This document shows, one piece after another, positions 33,695 to 41,508 of a stretch of DNA of 64,000 nt; the first letter of the stretch is position 1; every line of letters starts with the position of its first letter. The DNA lies in NCBI GenBank assembly GCA_002317385.1, contig DCJH01000033.1:1-64000 (forward strand), given 5' to 3'. The position numbers were made by a program, and so were the translations under genes. Source of the DNA: Prevotella sp. UBA1705. GTDB lineage: Bacteria > Bacteroidota > Bacteroidia > Bacteroidales > Bacteroidaceae. Below the pieces are notes generated by a model. It did not search any database. It was not told where the DNA came from and saw only the letters and a program-made list of their open reading frames with translations.

Positions 33695-34471
33695 ATGCGC
33701 CCCCATTTGCACTATTATGAACTGGCTTCCGGCGTCACCGCTTTCTCTTCGACGCGGCACGGCGGGCACAGCATCGGCCACTATGGCGAGCTGAATGTCA
33801 ACGCCTATTGCGGCGACAGTCTGGCTCATATCGCAGCCAACCGACAGCTGTTGGCTGCCGAGCTGAGTGTGACGGAGGCTCACATCGTGTTGCCCCACCA
33901 GGTGCATAAGACCGAATGGTGTAGGGTGACCGAGGAGATGATGGCTTTGTCCGAGGCAGAACGGGCCGCAGCCTTGGAAGGAAAAGACTGCGTGATGACC
34001 GACTGTCGGCAACTTTGCATCGGCGTTTCTACTGCCGACTGCATCCCGGTGCTGCTCTACGATCCTGCGCATCATGCCGCAGCGGCAGTCCATGCGGGCT
34101 GGCGAGGCACGGTAGAGCGTATTGTGGAGAAGGCTGTTGCGGCGATGAGCCAGTGTTTTGGCACCCATCCGTCCGACCTGAAAGCCGTTATTGGGCCGGG
34201 CATCTCATTGAAAAACTTCGAGGTGGGGCAGGAGGTCTATGACGCTTTTGCACAGGCCGGCCATCCGATGGAGCTCATTTCGAAGCAGTATAACAAGTGG
34301 CACATCGACTTGCCGCTATCCAACCGCCTGCAATTGGAGCAGTCGGGAGTCGACCCTCAGCAGATCATGATGTCGGGCATCTGTACTTTTGATGCCGCGG
34401 ACAACTACTTTTCTGCGCGCCGTCTGGGCATAGACTCCGGAAGAATTTATACCGGAATCATCCTCGGATAG
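33695..34471 (+). CDS. pgeF: Peptidoglycan editing factor / multicopper-like purine nucleoside phosphorylase (YfiH family)
   Basis: 258-residue YfiH/DUF152 protein. The zinc-site residues are visible: His in LPHQVHKTEW, Cys in VSTADCIPVLLYD and His in AAVHAGWRGTVERI. E. coli PgeF removes wrongly incorporated serine peptides from the wall precursor, and related proteins cleave purine nucleosides; which activity applies cannot be read here. Starts three bases after the obg stop, so it is co-transcribed with it, and is followed by a secreted M23 peptidase. Confidence 0.92.
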   Translation: MRPHLHYYELASGVTAFSSTRHGGHSIGHYGELNVNAYCGDSLAHIAANRQLLAAELSVTEAHIVLPHQVHKTEWCRVTEEMMALSEAERAAALEGKDCVMTDCRQLCIGVSTADCIPVLLYDPAHHAAAAVHAGWRGTVERIVEKAVAAMSQCFGTHPSDLKAVIGPGISLKNFEVGQEVYDAFAQAGHPMELISKQYNKWHIDLPLSNRLQLEQSGVDPQQIMMSGICTFDAADNYFSARRLGIDSGRIYTGIILG

Positions 34472-34581
34472 TACCCTTCCTCTTTCATTCTCAACGTAGC
34501 ATAGGGGAAGTATCGGCCTGTCGTTTCGGCCGTATGGTACCAACGGCGCACGATAAAAACTAAGATACCAACCTGAACAAT

Positions 34582-35754
34582 ATGAATTTGAATAAGAAAA
34601 CCATCTTTGCGGGACTGCTCTTGTCTCTTTCGACCTTTGCCATTGCCCAGCGACCGGCTAAGTTTACGGCCGCCGAACAACAGCAAATCAGCATTTCCAC
34701 ACCGGGACTTTTTGCCCGAGGCAATTCGTTTACCATCGATTTCGACGGGCTGAAGGACACCGACTATGCCTTCCCGCTGCCTGTGGGCAAGGCCACAGTA
34801 GCCAAAAATCAGGCCTTAGAGATAGTCACCACCAAGGGAGATGCCGTGAAAGCGATGTTCGATGGTGCCGTACGACTGTCGCGCAAGACCCCGCAATATG
34901 GCAATATGGTGATTGTTCGCCATGACAACGGACTGGAAACGGCCTACGCCAACAACGCGCAGAACCTTGTTAAGGTAGGCGACCGGGTGAAGGCCGGACA
35001 GACATTGGCCATCGTGGGCGGCTCGGCCGACAAGTATTCGTGCCTCTTTGCCATTCTGGTCAACGGCGGATGGATCAATCCTTCCATCATTGTCGACCCC
35101 AATAGCCATCGTCTTCGTGGCGGCAAGGTGCTGTTCAAGAAGCTGGGTCGCCATGTAGACGTGTCGATGGTAAAGGAAGATAAGCCGGACAATACCGCCG
35201 AACCAATCCTGGCCAAGGCCGACAAGACAGGTGGAAAGAGTCTGGATCCGGATGACGTTCCGTCCGACCCGTTCGGCAATGGCGGCTCCATCAGACTCAA
35301 TCTCGATGATATTTCCAAGAGCCACTGGGCCTACCCGTTGCCCGGGAGCCATGTCATCAGTCCCTATGGTGGCCGTCGCAACCATGCCGGAGTGGACGTG
35401 AAGACCTGTCCCAACGACAAGATTGTGGCGGCATTCGATGGTGTCGTGACCAAGTCGAGCCCGTTCTCGGGCTACGGCAACTGCGTGGTAATACGCCACG
35501 CCTACGGTTTCGAGACGCTCTACAGCCATCAGAGCAAGAACCTTGTGAAGGTAGGGCAGAAGGTGAAGGCCGGTCAGGTCATCGGATTGACCGGTCGCAC
35601 GGGTCGCGCCACGACCGAACACCTGCACTTTGAGGTGAAGTTCCGCGGCCATCGACTCAATCCTGCCGTGCTATTCAACCATGTAGCGAAGCGCCTGCAG
35701 GACGTGACGCTGGTTCTGACCAAGGGTGGAGGTGTGACGTCGAGGAAGAATTAA
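34582..35754 (+). CDS. Exported M23 peptidase with two LytM domains, the first degenerate
   Basis: 390-residue secreted protein (signal peptide to about residue 22, SLSTFAIA-Q). Two LytM/M23 domains are visible. The first (about 55-170, DYAFPLPVGKAT ... NMVIVRHDNGLETAYANN) lacks the zinc ligands. The second (about 250-375) has all of them: HAGVDVKT (first H and D), and HLHFEVKFRG (HxH), after VIRHAYGFETLYSHQS. So it is probably an active peptidoglycan endopeptidase with a regulatory or binding first domain. It contains no coiled coil. Located downstream of pgeF, consistent with wall metabolism. Confidence 0.92.
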   Translation: MNLNKKTIFAGLLLSLSTFAIAQRPAKFTAAEQQQISISTPGLFARGNSFTIDFDGLKDTDYAFPLPVGKATVAKNQALEIVTTKGDAVKAMFDGAVRLSRKTPQYGNMVIVRHDNGLETAYANNAQNLVKVGDRVKAGQTLAIVGGSADKYSCLFAILVNGGWINPSIIVDPNSHRLRGGKVLFKKLGRHVDVSMVKEDKPDNTAEPILAKADKTGGKSLDPDDVPSDPFGNGGSIRLNLDDISKSHWAYPLPGSHVISPYGGRRNHAGVDVKTCPNDKIVAAFDGVVTKSSPFSGYGNCVVIRHAYGFETLYSHQSKNLVKVGQKVKAGQVIGLTGRTGRATTEHLHFEVKFRGHRLNPAVLFNHVAKRLQDVTLVLTKGGGVTSRKN

Positions 35755-35789
35755 GGCGTAAAACTCATAGGCGACAGACCCTTCCCCGG

Positions 35790-35809
35790 CCCTCCCCTGC
35801 AGGGGAGGG
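35790..35809. repeat. Perfect 20-base GC-rich palindrome
   Basis: ccctcccctg immediately followed by its reverse complement caggggaggg. Member of the CCTCCCC repeat family; lies 36 bases after the M23 gene. Confidence 0.8.
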
Positions 35810-35932
35810 GGCGGAAAAACTCGGATAAACGGGTAGTTGGATGGTGCAATCAAGGGGGAGAAGACTCTGATGTGAGGTCTCTCCCAATCGTTTTTGAGGC
35901 TCTATATATAATAAGGTATAGACGAAACAACA

Positions 35933-35968
35933 GCAGGTCCTGCTCCAAACTGATGGAGCAGGACCTGC
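35933..35968. repeat. 15-base inverted repeat
   Basis: gcaggtcctgctcca (35933-35947) and its exact reverse complement (35954-35968), loop aactga; flanked by imperfect acaac/ttgtt extension. Without a T run its role as terminator is uncertain. Confidence 0.75.
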
Positions 35969-36118
35969 AGTTGTTGTGGGTTGGGGGCAGAAACGTCGCT
36001 GCCGTAGCATGCCGATACTGAGGACTGAAGGCTGAAACATGTAACTCGTCCCACAGACTTCATACCGGCCCTCCCCTGAAGTGAAAGGTAAAACAGAGTT
36101 GGAGGGAAAGGCAAACTC

Positions 36119-36313
36119 TTATTTCTGCGACTTCCTATTCGCCCTCTGCTCGCGGTATTTTGCCTTCTGTTTGGCAGAGCCGGAGCCGTGGGCGCCCGTG
36201 ATATACTTCTTTTTCTTGGCTTTGGTCTTCACCTTTTCTTCTTTGGGGCCGCCTTTCGGGGCGCCCTTGAAGGTGATGCCGCCTTCTAAAATCTTATCAA
36301 AATCGTCCATCAA
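36119..36313 (-). CDS. Small lysine-rich protein of unknown function
   Basis: 64-residue, strongly basic product (MMDDFDKILEGGITFKG, then GPKEEKVKTKAKKKKY and KQKAKYREQRANRKSQK). An acidic hydrophobic start and a basic tail are features of small ribosome- or nucleic-acid-associated proteins, but no family is recognised. The second methionine (36310) is an alternative start. It lies downstream of the purH C-half gene on the same strand, separated by the facing heptamer arrays, whose edge is only six bases from its start codon. Codon use is reasonable. Moderately sure it is a gene. Confidence 0.55.
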   Translation of the reverse strand: MMDDFDKILEGGITFKGAPKGGPKEEKVKTKAKKKKYITGAHGSGSAKQKAKYREQRANRKSQK

Positions 36314-36319
36314 CTAACC

Positions 36320-36490
36320 TTTGAACTTTGAATATTGAACATTGAACTTTACACAAGAACCTTTGAACTTTAAACTTTGAGCATTGAACTTTAGGCTGGC
36401 GCAGGCTTTCCAAGCCTCGGGATAGCCTCCACACAGCCCCAAGGCAACACTGTAGTCTAAAGTTCAAAGCTCAATGTTCAATGTTCAAAG
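36320..36490. repeat. Facing heptamer arrays around an empty spacer
   Basis: Left side: two runs of WTTGAAC-type units (36320-36347 and 36362-36389), ending TTTAG. Right side: CTAAAGTTCAAAGC plus TCAATGT and TCAATGTTCAAAG units (36457-36490), the inverse of the left. The about 65-base spacer between them has no gene. The right edge is two bases from the stop codon at 36493; the left edge is six bases from the start codon at 36313. Confidence 0.85.
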
Positions 36491-36492
36491 TC

Positions 36493-37674
36493 TTAGTGGT
36501 GAAACAGTCTCACGCCCGTGAAGGCCATGGCGATACCATATTTATCGCAGGTATCTATCACGTGATCGTCGCGGATACTGCCGCCGGCCTGAGCTATAAA
36601 CTCCACGCCGCTCTTATGGGCACGCTCGATATTGTCGCCGAAGGGGAAGAAAGCGTCTGAGCCGAGCGCCACCTTCGTGTTCTGGGCAATCCATTCTTTC
36701 TGCTGGGTGCGGGTGAAGGGCTCCGGCCGATGGGTAAAGAACTGCTGCCAGGCCCCATCGCGCAGCACATCGTCGGCCTCCTCAGAGAGGTAGATGTTGA
36801 TGGTGTTGTCGCGGTCAGCACGGCGGATATTCTCTTTGAACGGCAGCTCAAGCACCTGCGGACTCTGGCGCATCCACCATTCGTCGGCCTTGCTTCCGGC
36901 GAGACGCGTGCAGTGGATGCGGCTTTGCTGACCCGCTCCGATGCCGATGGCCTGCCCGTCTTTCACGTAGCAAACGCTGTTGCTCTGGGTATATTTCAGC
37001 GTGATGAGTGCAATCTTCAGGTCGCGCAGCGCCTCGGGCGTGAAGGTTTTGTTTTGCGTGGGGATATTCTCGAAGAGAGCAGCATCGTTGAGGTCCACCT
37101 CGTTGCGGCCTTGCTCGAAGGTTACGCCGAACACCTGCTTGTGCTCAATGGGCGCGGGGGTGTAGTCGGGATCTACCTGAATGACGCAGTAGGTGCCCTT
37201 GCGCTTCTCCTGCAGAATCTTCAGCGCCTCGGGCGTATAGCCGGGAGCGATGACACCGTCGCTCACCTCGCGCTTGATGAGCAGCGCGGTGGCCTCGTCG
37301 CAGGGGTCGCTCAGCGCACAGAAGTCGCCGTAGGAGCACATGCGGTCGGCGCCGCGGGCACGGGCATAGGCATTGGCCAACGGAGTGAGTTCGAAGTCAA
37401 CATCGTCGACAAAGTAGATTTTCTTCAGCGTGTCGCTCAGGGGAAGTCCCACGGCGGCACCTGCGGGAGACACGTGTTTGAAGCTGGCGGCGGCGGGAAG
37501 TCCCGTGGCAGCCTTGAGCTCCTTGACCAATTGCCAACTGTTGAGAGCGTCCATGAAGTTGATGTAGCCTGCTCGGCCGTTGATCACCTCTACGGGCAGC
37601 TCGCCCTGCTCCATGTAGATGCGGGCAGGTTTCTGGTTCGGATTACATCCGTACTTGAGTGCGTATTCTTTCAT
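36493..37674 (-). CDS. purH: AICAR transformylase, separate from IMP cyclohydrolase
   Basis: Catalyses formylation of AICAR with 10-formyl-THF, the ninth step of purine synthesis. The 393-residue product corresponds to the C-terminal half of bifunctional PurH, with YGCNPNQKPARI at the start, the catalytic Lys-His in AASFKHVSPAGAA, and GIGAGQQSRIHCTRLAGSKA and SDAFFPFGDNIERA. There is no MGS-like cyclohydrolase domain; that is encoded separately at 40746. I use ATG 37674 (MKEYALKYG) because a promoter -7 box at 37702-37709 would be inside a longer version starting at 37704. Confidence 0.93.
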   Translation of the reverse strand: MKEYALKYGCNPNQKPARIYMEQGELPVEVINGRAGYINFMDALNSWQLVKELKAATGLPAAASFKHVSPAGAAVGLPLSDTLKKIYFVDDVDFELTPLANAYARARGADRMCSYGDFCALSDPCDEATALLIKREVSDGVIAPGYTPEALKILQEKRKGTYCVIQVDPDYTPAPIEHKQVFGVTFEQGRNEVDLNDAALFENIPTQNKTFTPEALRDLKIALITLKYTQSNSVCYVKDGQAIGIGAGQQSRIHCTRLAGSKADEWWMRQSPQVLELPFKENIRRADRDNTINIYLSEEADDVLRDGAWQQFFTHRPEPFTRTQQKEWIAQNTKVALGSDAFFPFGDNIERAHKSGVEFIAQAGGSIRDDHVIDTCDKYGIAMAFTGVRLFHH

Positions 37675-37701
37675 TTTGTTGTGAATGATTAAATCCTGAT
37701 G

Positions 37702-37709
37702 CAAAGTTA
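37702..37709 (-). promoter_or_regulatory. -7 box of AICAR transformylase gene
   Basis: CAAAGTTA on the plus strand, TAACTTTG on the minus strand, 28 bases before ATG 37674. It decides against the longer reading frame starting at 37704. Confidence 0.7.
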
Positions 37710-37868
37710 GCCAAAAGATTAGACTTTAGGGACAATCGCAGGTGGTTTTTGCGGCAGTGGCGATTATTTATAATGGTAATACGGGAAACATGGAATGGGA
37801 GATAATAAAAAACGGTTTCACCCCATTTTTATCTCCGAAAATCAGTGCTTGCAATACAAATAAATTTG

Positions 37869-37876
37869 TAACTTTG
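37869..37876 (+). promoter_or_regulatory. -7 box of small DNA-binding-like gene
   Basis: TAACTTTG, 35 bases before the ATG at 37911; TTG at 37849-37851 may be the -33 box with slightly short spacing (17). Confidence 0.65.
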
Positions 37877-37910
37877 CACTGAAAAATTTTAGAGAAACAT
37901 AGACCAAGAG

Positions 37911-38213
37911 ATGAAACGCGATTTGAGACTACTTTTGATAGAGGTGGGCAGGAAGATGAAGCGTGAGCCGCAGCAGCTGGCATCCGATTTCGAACGCCTG
38001 TCGGTGGCTCTGTCTAAGCGCCACATCCACCTCAGCAGCGCTTCGCTGAAGAAGCTGTGGGAAGTGGTGACAGGCAAGCGCAAGCTGTCTGACGATGCCC
38101 TCAACCGCCTGGCGCTCTTTGCTGGTTTTCAAGACTGGCACGACTTGAGCGAGGCCCTCCACGGCGACGTGGACGCCTCGATCAACTACGAAGAGGGTCG
38201 GGACAGGCAGTAG
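37911..38213 (+). CDS. Small helix-turn-helix-like protein, Bacteroidetes type
   Basis: 100-residue protein. The stretch LSSASLKKLWEVVTGKRKLSDDALNRLALFAGFQDWHDLSEAL (two pieces quoted: LSSASLKKLWEVVTGK, DDALNRLALFAGFQDW) resembles a domain found at the start of many Bacteroidetes proteins, with the pattern S-x-LKxLW-x(n)-LxxLAxFxGFxDWxDF, thought to be DNA-binding. Here it stands alone. It has its own promoter and a shared terminator with the converging transporter gene. Function is unknown; a small regulator is a guess. Confidence 0.65.
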   Translation: MKRDLRLLLIEVGRKMKREPQQLASDFERLSVALSKRHIHLSSASLKKLWEVVTGKRKLSDDALNRLALFAGFQDWHDLSEALHGDVDASINYEEGRDRQ

Positions 38214-38336
38214 CAGACCAGCCTGCACCTGCCGATGGCCGAAATTGTCCTATGGACCAGTGTCCACGGGCGGTGCATCGGGCAGGGCGCATGGGCCGCG
38301 CTGAGGGCGAGGCCCGCATGAGATTCATTGAAAACG

Positions 38337-38378
38337 AATGGCAGGAGCATGTCGGAAGACATGCTCCTGCCATTTTTG
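38337..38378. terminator. Strong hairpin, bidirectional terminator
   Basis: Perfect 17-base stem (38337-38353 with 38358-38374), loop ggaa, flanked by T-rich sequence on the plus side (tttttg) and aaaac on the other (gtttt on the minus strand). Lies between converging genes. Confidence 0.9.
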
Positions 38379-38463
38379 TATGCTTCGAAAGCTATGGTCA
38401 GGGGGCGTATGCCGGACGATGGTCTCGGGCGACACGCCCCCTGCGTGGTGGCGCATCGGAAGA

Positions 38464-39939
38464 CTATGCCTCCGGTCTCCAGAGCTTGTTCATATCTTCG
38501 AGCGTCTTGCCCTTGGTCTCGGGCACCATCTTCCACACAAAGATGGCCGCGATGAAACAGATGGTTCCATAGAGCCCGTAGGTGAACCAATGGCCGAAAT
38601 CGTCGCCCTCGGAGAGGTGCATGTTAAACATCGGCACAAAGGTGGAGCTCACAATCCAGTTGAAAATCCACTGGAACGCCACGGCAATGGCTACCGCCTT
38701 GCCACGGATGGTGTTGGGGAATATCTCCGCTATGAGCACCCAGCAGATGGGACCCCATGAGAACATGAAGCTGGCCGAGTAGACCATGATCGAGAGCATG
38801 GTGACCATGCTCAGTGCGGCGTTGCCGAAGGTCAGGGCCACGCCCAGCGCGCCGATGCCCATTCCGATGGAGCCCCAGATGAGAAGAGGCTTGCGGCCGA
38901 GCTTCTCCACGGTGAACACGGCCACCAAAGTGAACGAGATGTTGACCACGCCCATGATGACTGTCTGCACCATGGGGTTAGACATGCCCATGTCCTGGAA
39001 TATGCGTGGCGCATAGTAGAGCACGGCGTTGATGCCCACTGTCTGCTGGAACACGCTGAGCATGATGCCTACGAAGATGCACACCCAGCCGTAGGCCAGC
39101 AGGCGCTCGGTCTTCTCGGTGAGCGTATTCTTGATGTCTTCGATGATCTCGTCGGCCTTCAGGCTGCCGTTGATGCGCGCGAGGATGCCGCGGGCACGGT
39201 CGGTCTGACCCGTCATCACAAGGTAGCGCGGGGTCTCGGGCACAAAGCAGATGAGGATGGTGAATAGTCCGGCGGGCACGGCCTCGCTGCCAAACATGTA
39301 GCGCCAGCCTGTGGCGATGGTCCAGGAGGCAGCCTCTGGGTTCACGATATGGTTCACGCCGTTCACCAGTTCGATAATCGGGTTGACGTTGTCGCCAAGG
39401 ATGATGAAATTGACAAAGTAGACCACCAGCTGTCCGAAGATAATGGCAAACTGGTTGAAACTTACCAGCATGCCTCGGATGCTGCTCGGAGCCACCTCAC
39501 CAATATACATGGGGCAGATAGCCGAAGCCAGTCCAACGCCCACGCCACCGATGACGCGGTAGATATTGAACGCCACGAGGAGGTCCATCGAAGGCTGTCC
39601 GTGCTTGAAGAACAGGAACTCGGGCTCCATGCTTCCCAGCGCCGAGATGAAGAACATGACGCCTGCGAAGATGAGGCTTCGCTTGCGGCCCCAGTTGGAT
39701 GCCAGCAATCCGGAGATGGCCGAACCGATGATACAGCCGATGAGAGCGCTGGCACAGGTGAACCCGTGCATGCCGTTGGTGTAACTGAAGTCGCCGGCAC
39801 CCATGAAGAAGGCCTGCAGACCTTTCTCCGCGCCAGAGATTACGGCGGTGTCGTATCCGAAGAGAAGACCGCCGAGCACGGCCACCATCACGATGGAGGC
39901 CAGGTAGGCTTTACTGCCTTTGTCGCTTGTTGAATTCAT
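38464..39939 (-). CDS. xylE: Sugar-porter MFS symporter (XylE-like)
   Basis: Proton-coupled sugar importer in the inner membrane, 491 residues with 12 hydrophobic segments. Sugar-porter signatures: GGLLFGYDTAVISGAEKGL in TM1, NWGRKRS and KLGRKPLLIWG loops, PETPRYLVMTG after TM6, QQTVGINAVLYYAP in TM7, and PETKGKTLEDMNKLW at the end. Start chosen at ATG 39939 (MNSTSDKGSKAYL); 36 further upstream in-frame codons would be hydrophilic and unlike the family. D-xylose is the closest substrate guess, but no xylose catabolic gene is near. Confidence 0.88.
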   Translation of the reverse strand: MNSTSDKGSKAYLASIVMVAVLGGLLFGYDTAVISGAEKGLQAFFMGAGDFSYTNGMHGFTCASALIGCIIGSAISGLLASNWGRKRSLIFAGVMFFISALGSMEPEFLFFKHGQPSMDLLVAFNIYRVIGGVGVGLASAICPMYIGEVAPSSIRGMLVSFNQFAIIFGQLVVYFVNFIILGDNVNPIIELVNGVNHIVNPEAASWTIATGWRYMFGSEAVPAGLFTILICFVPETPRYLVMTGQTDRARGILARINGSLKADEIIEDIKNTLTEKTERLLAYGWVCIFVGIMLSVFQQTVGINAVLYYAPRIFQDMGMSNPMVQTVIMGVVNISFTLVAVFTVEKLGRKPLLIWGSIGMGIGALGVALTFGNAALSMVTMLSIMVYSASFMFSWGPICWVLIAEIFPNTIRGKAVAIAVAFQWIFNWIVSSTFVPMFNMHLSEGDDFGHWFTYGLYGTICFIAAIFVWKMVPETKGKTLEDMNKLWRPEA

Positions 39940-40128
39940 AATAGATGGGTTAGAATCTTGTTTTAAGTAGGGTAGGACAGTGCGCGCGGGGCTTCGCCGG
40001 GCAGGTAGCAGCTGTCGATTACGATAGATTACGTGTAGATAACGCAATTAAAATAATATTATTATTTTGTCAGCAAATATTTCTTTGTTTTTTGAAGAAA
40101 TAGCGGCACCACCAACGTGGCTATTTTA

Positions 40129-40219
40129 TGGCTTGGCGAAAAGGTAGTTATCGTGTTGAGATTAATACCTAATCGTCGGGCGATTCCTACCTTATTGCAA
40201 GCCGATTCCTACCTGATGG
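40129..40219. repeat. ggcgaaaaggtag / cgattcctacc repeat cluster
   Basis: tggcttggcgaaaaggtag (40129-40147), then taatacctaatcg, and two copies of cgattcctacc (40181-40191 and 40203-40213). The reverse complement ggtaggaatcg is at 52503-52513. Same family as 26080, 52445 and 60810. Confidence 0.8.
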
Positions 40220-40448
40220 CGGAGAGGGGAGATAGAGTGGGGTGTGGCGAGCTGTGTTTATAGGGGAAAATTCTAAAGGAAAGGGTAGAAAGAGAAAGGA
40301 ATTTGAAGAATATAATATGATAGTTAATGAATTGATAAATAGTGATTTGTACAAGAAGTGTAAACCCTAAAATAGGAATAAGAAAGACTCGCAAGGAATG
40401 GACAAAAGAAGAAAATAGAAGAAGTGGAATGTGCAGTTTGTGCAGCTG

Positions 40449-40478
40449 GCTCCCCTCCTTCGGAGGGACGGGGGAGGC
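40449..40478. repeat. CCTCCCC-type hairpin
   Basis: ggctcccctcc-ttc-ggagggacgggggaggct: nested complementary arms around ttc, member of the GC-rich hairpin family seen at 23043, 28901 and 35790. Confidence 0.65.
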
Positions 40479-40692
40479 TTCTGCTCCCCCTTGTTTGTTT
40501 TGTCATATCTTTTGGTGGTTGATTTAACGAATTCTTGTGGCAGGGCGGGTGGTGCGATGAGCGTGATGCGACGGAGTGTTCACGGGCTGGGCTGGGTTAG
40601 ATGGGTGCTGTTTGATGACTATACTTGAAACAATTTAACGTTCGGTTACTATAAATTATAGATAAAGCGCATGGGCTTTCCCTAAAAATTAG

Positions 40693-40700
40693 TAACTTTG
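40693..40700 (+). promoter_or_regulatory. -7 box of IMP cyclohydrolase gene
   Basis: TAACTTTG, 45 bases before the ATG at 40746. No good -33 match at the expected distance. Confidence 0.65.
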
Positions 40701-40745
40701 CACCACTTTAAGATGACAACTTAAATTAACAACGTAGGTTATTAT

Positions 40746-41342
40746 ATGGCTGAAACAAAAGAAATTAAGACTGCGCTTATCTCAGTCTTCCACAAGGATG
40801 GATTAGAGGAACTCCTTGCGAAACTGCATCAGGAAGGTGTGAAATTCCTCAGCACCGGCGGCACGCAGAGCTTCATCGAGGGTCTGGGTTACGAGTGTCA
40901 GAAGGTGGAAGAGGTGACCACTTATCCGTCTATCCTCGGTGGTCGGGTGAAGACCCTGCACCCCAAGATCTTCGGTGGAATCCTTGCCCGTCGCGCCAAC
41001 GAGGGCGACCAGCAGCAGATGGCAGAGTATGAGATTCCGTCTATCGACCTCGTCGTGGTAGACCTCTATCCCTTTGAGCAGACCGTGGCCAGCGGAGCTT
41101 CAGCACAAGACATTATCGAGAAGATAGATATCGGTGGCATCTCGCTCATCCGTGCCGGTGCCAAGAACTTCAACGACGTGGTCATCGTGCCCAGCAAAGC
41201 CGAATATGGCGTGCTGCTCGACATCCTCAACAAGAAGGGTGCGCACACTGACGTGGAAGACCGCCGCATGTTTGCCGAGCGCGCCTTTGGGGTGAGCAGC
41301 CATTACGACACTGCCATCCACGAGTGGTTTGCCAAGGCCTAA
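40746..41342 (+). CDS. purH: IMP cyclohydrolase, stand-alone N-terminal half of PurH
   Basis: 198-residue MGS-like domain protein for the last step of de novo purine synthesis, closing FAICAR to IMP. Hallmarks: TALISVFHKDGLEELLAKL, FLSTGGTQSFIEG, HPKIFGGILARR, VVDLYPFEQTV and EKIDIGGISLIRAGAKNF. It ends soon after the domain (HEWFAKA), where the bifunctional enzyme would continue into AICAR transformylase; that half is the separate gene at 36493 on the other strand. The ATG at 40746 gives the standard start. The mreB operon follows. Confidence 0.93.
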   Translation: MAETKEIKTALISVFHKDGLEELLAKLHQEGVKFLSTGGTQSFIEGLGYECQKVEEVTTYPSILGGRVKTLHPKIFGGILARRANEGDQQQMAEYEIPSIDLVVVDLYPFEQTVASGASAQDIIEKIDIGGISLIRAGAKNFNDVVIVPSKAEYGVLLDILNKKGAHTDVEDRRMFAERAFGVSSHYDTAIHEWFAKA

Positions 41343-41437
41343 ACAGTGGGGCCCCTATGGGTCGAAAGCGTGGAATGCGTTGGGCTGCAGGCTCAACGCA
41401 ACGTAAAAAAGTATTCAACAACACATTAACATAACTT

Positions 41438-41492
41438 CCCGGTCGACATGGCGTTGTCGCACGACTTGCGCCTTGGGGCCATGTCGATCGGG
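41438..41492. repeat. Inverted repeat in the mreB leader
   Basis: cccggtcgacatggc (41438-41452) and gccatgtcgatcggg (41478-41492), complementary over 15 bases with one mismatch, enclosing a 25-base loop; ends 17 bases before the mreB start. May be an RNA hairpin in the leader or an operator. Confidence 0.7.
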
Positions 41493-41508
41493 CCGATAAA
41501 TTCACAAG

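Larger units (their letters stand above)
35755..36118. other. Intergenic region with palindromes
   Basis: Contains a perfect 20-base palindrome (35790-35809), a 15-base inverted repeat (35933-35968) and a direct repeat of ccggccctcccctg (35786-35799 and 36065-36078). No gene is supported. Confidence 0.65.
39940..40745. other. 800-base divergent intergenic region
   Basis: AT-rich with three items: the repeat cluster at 40129-40219, a CCTCCCC-type hairpin at 40449-40478, and the promoter box at 40693-40700. No gene is supported on either strand. Confidence 0.65.
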
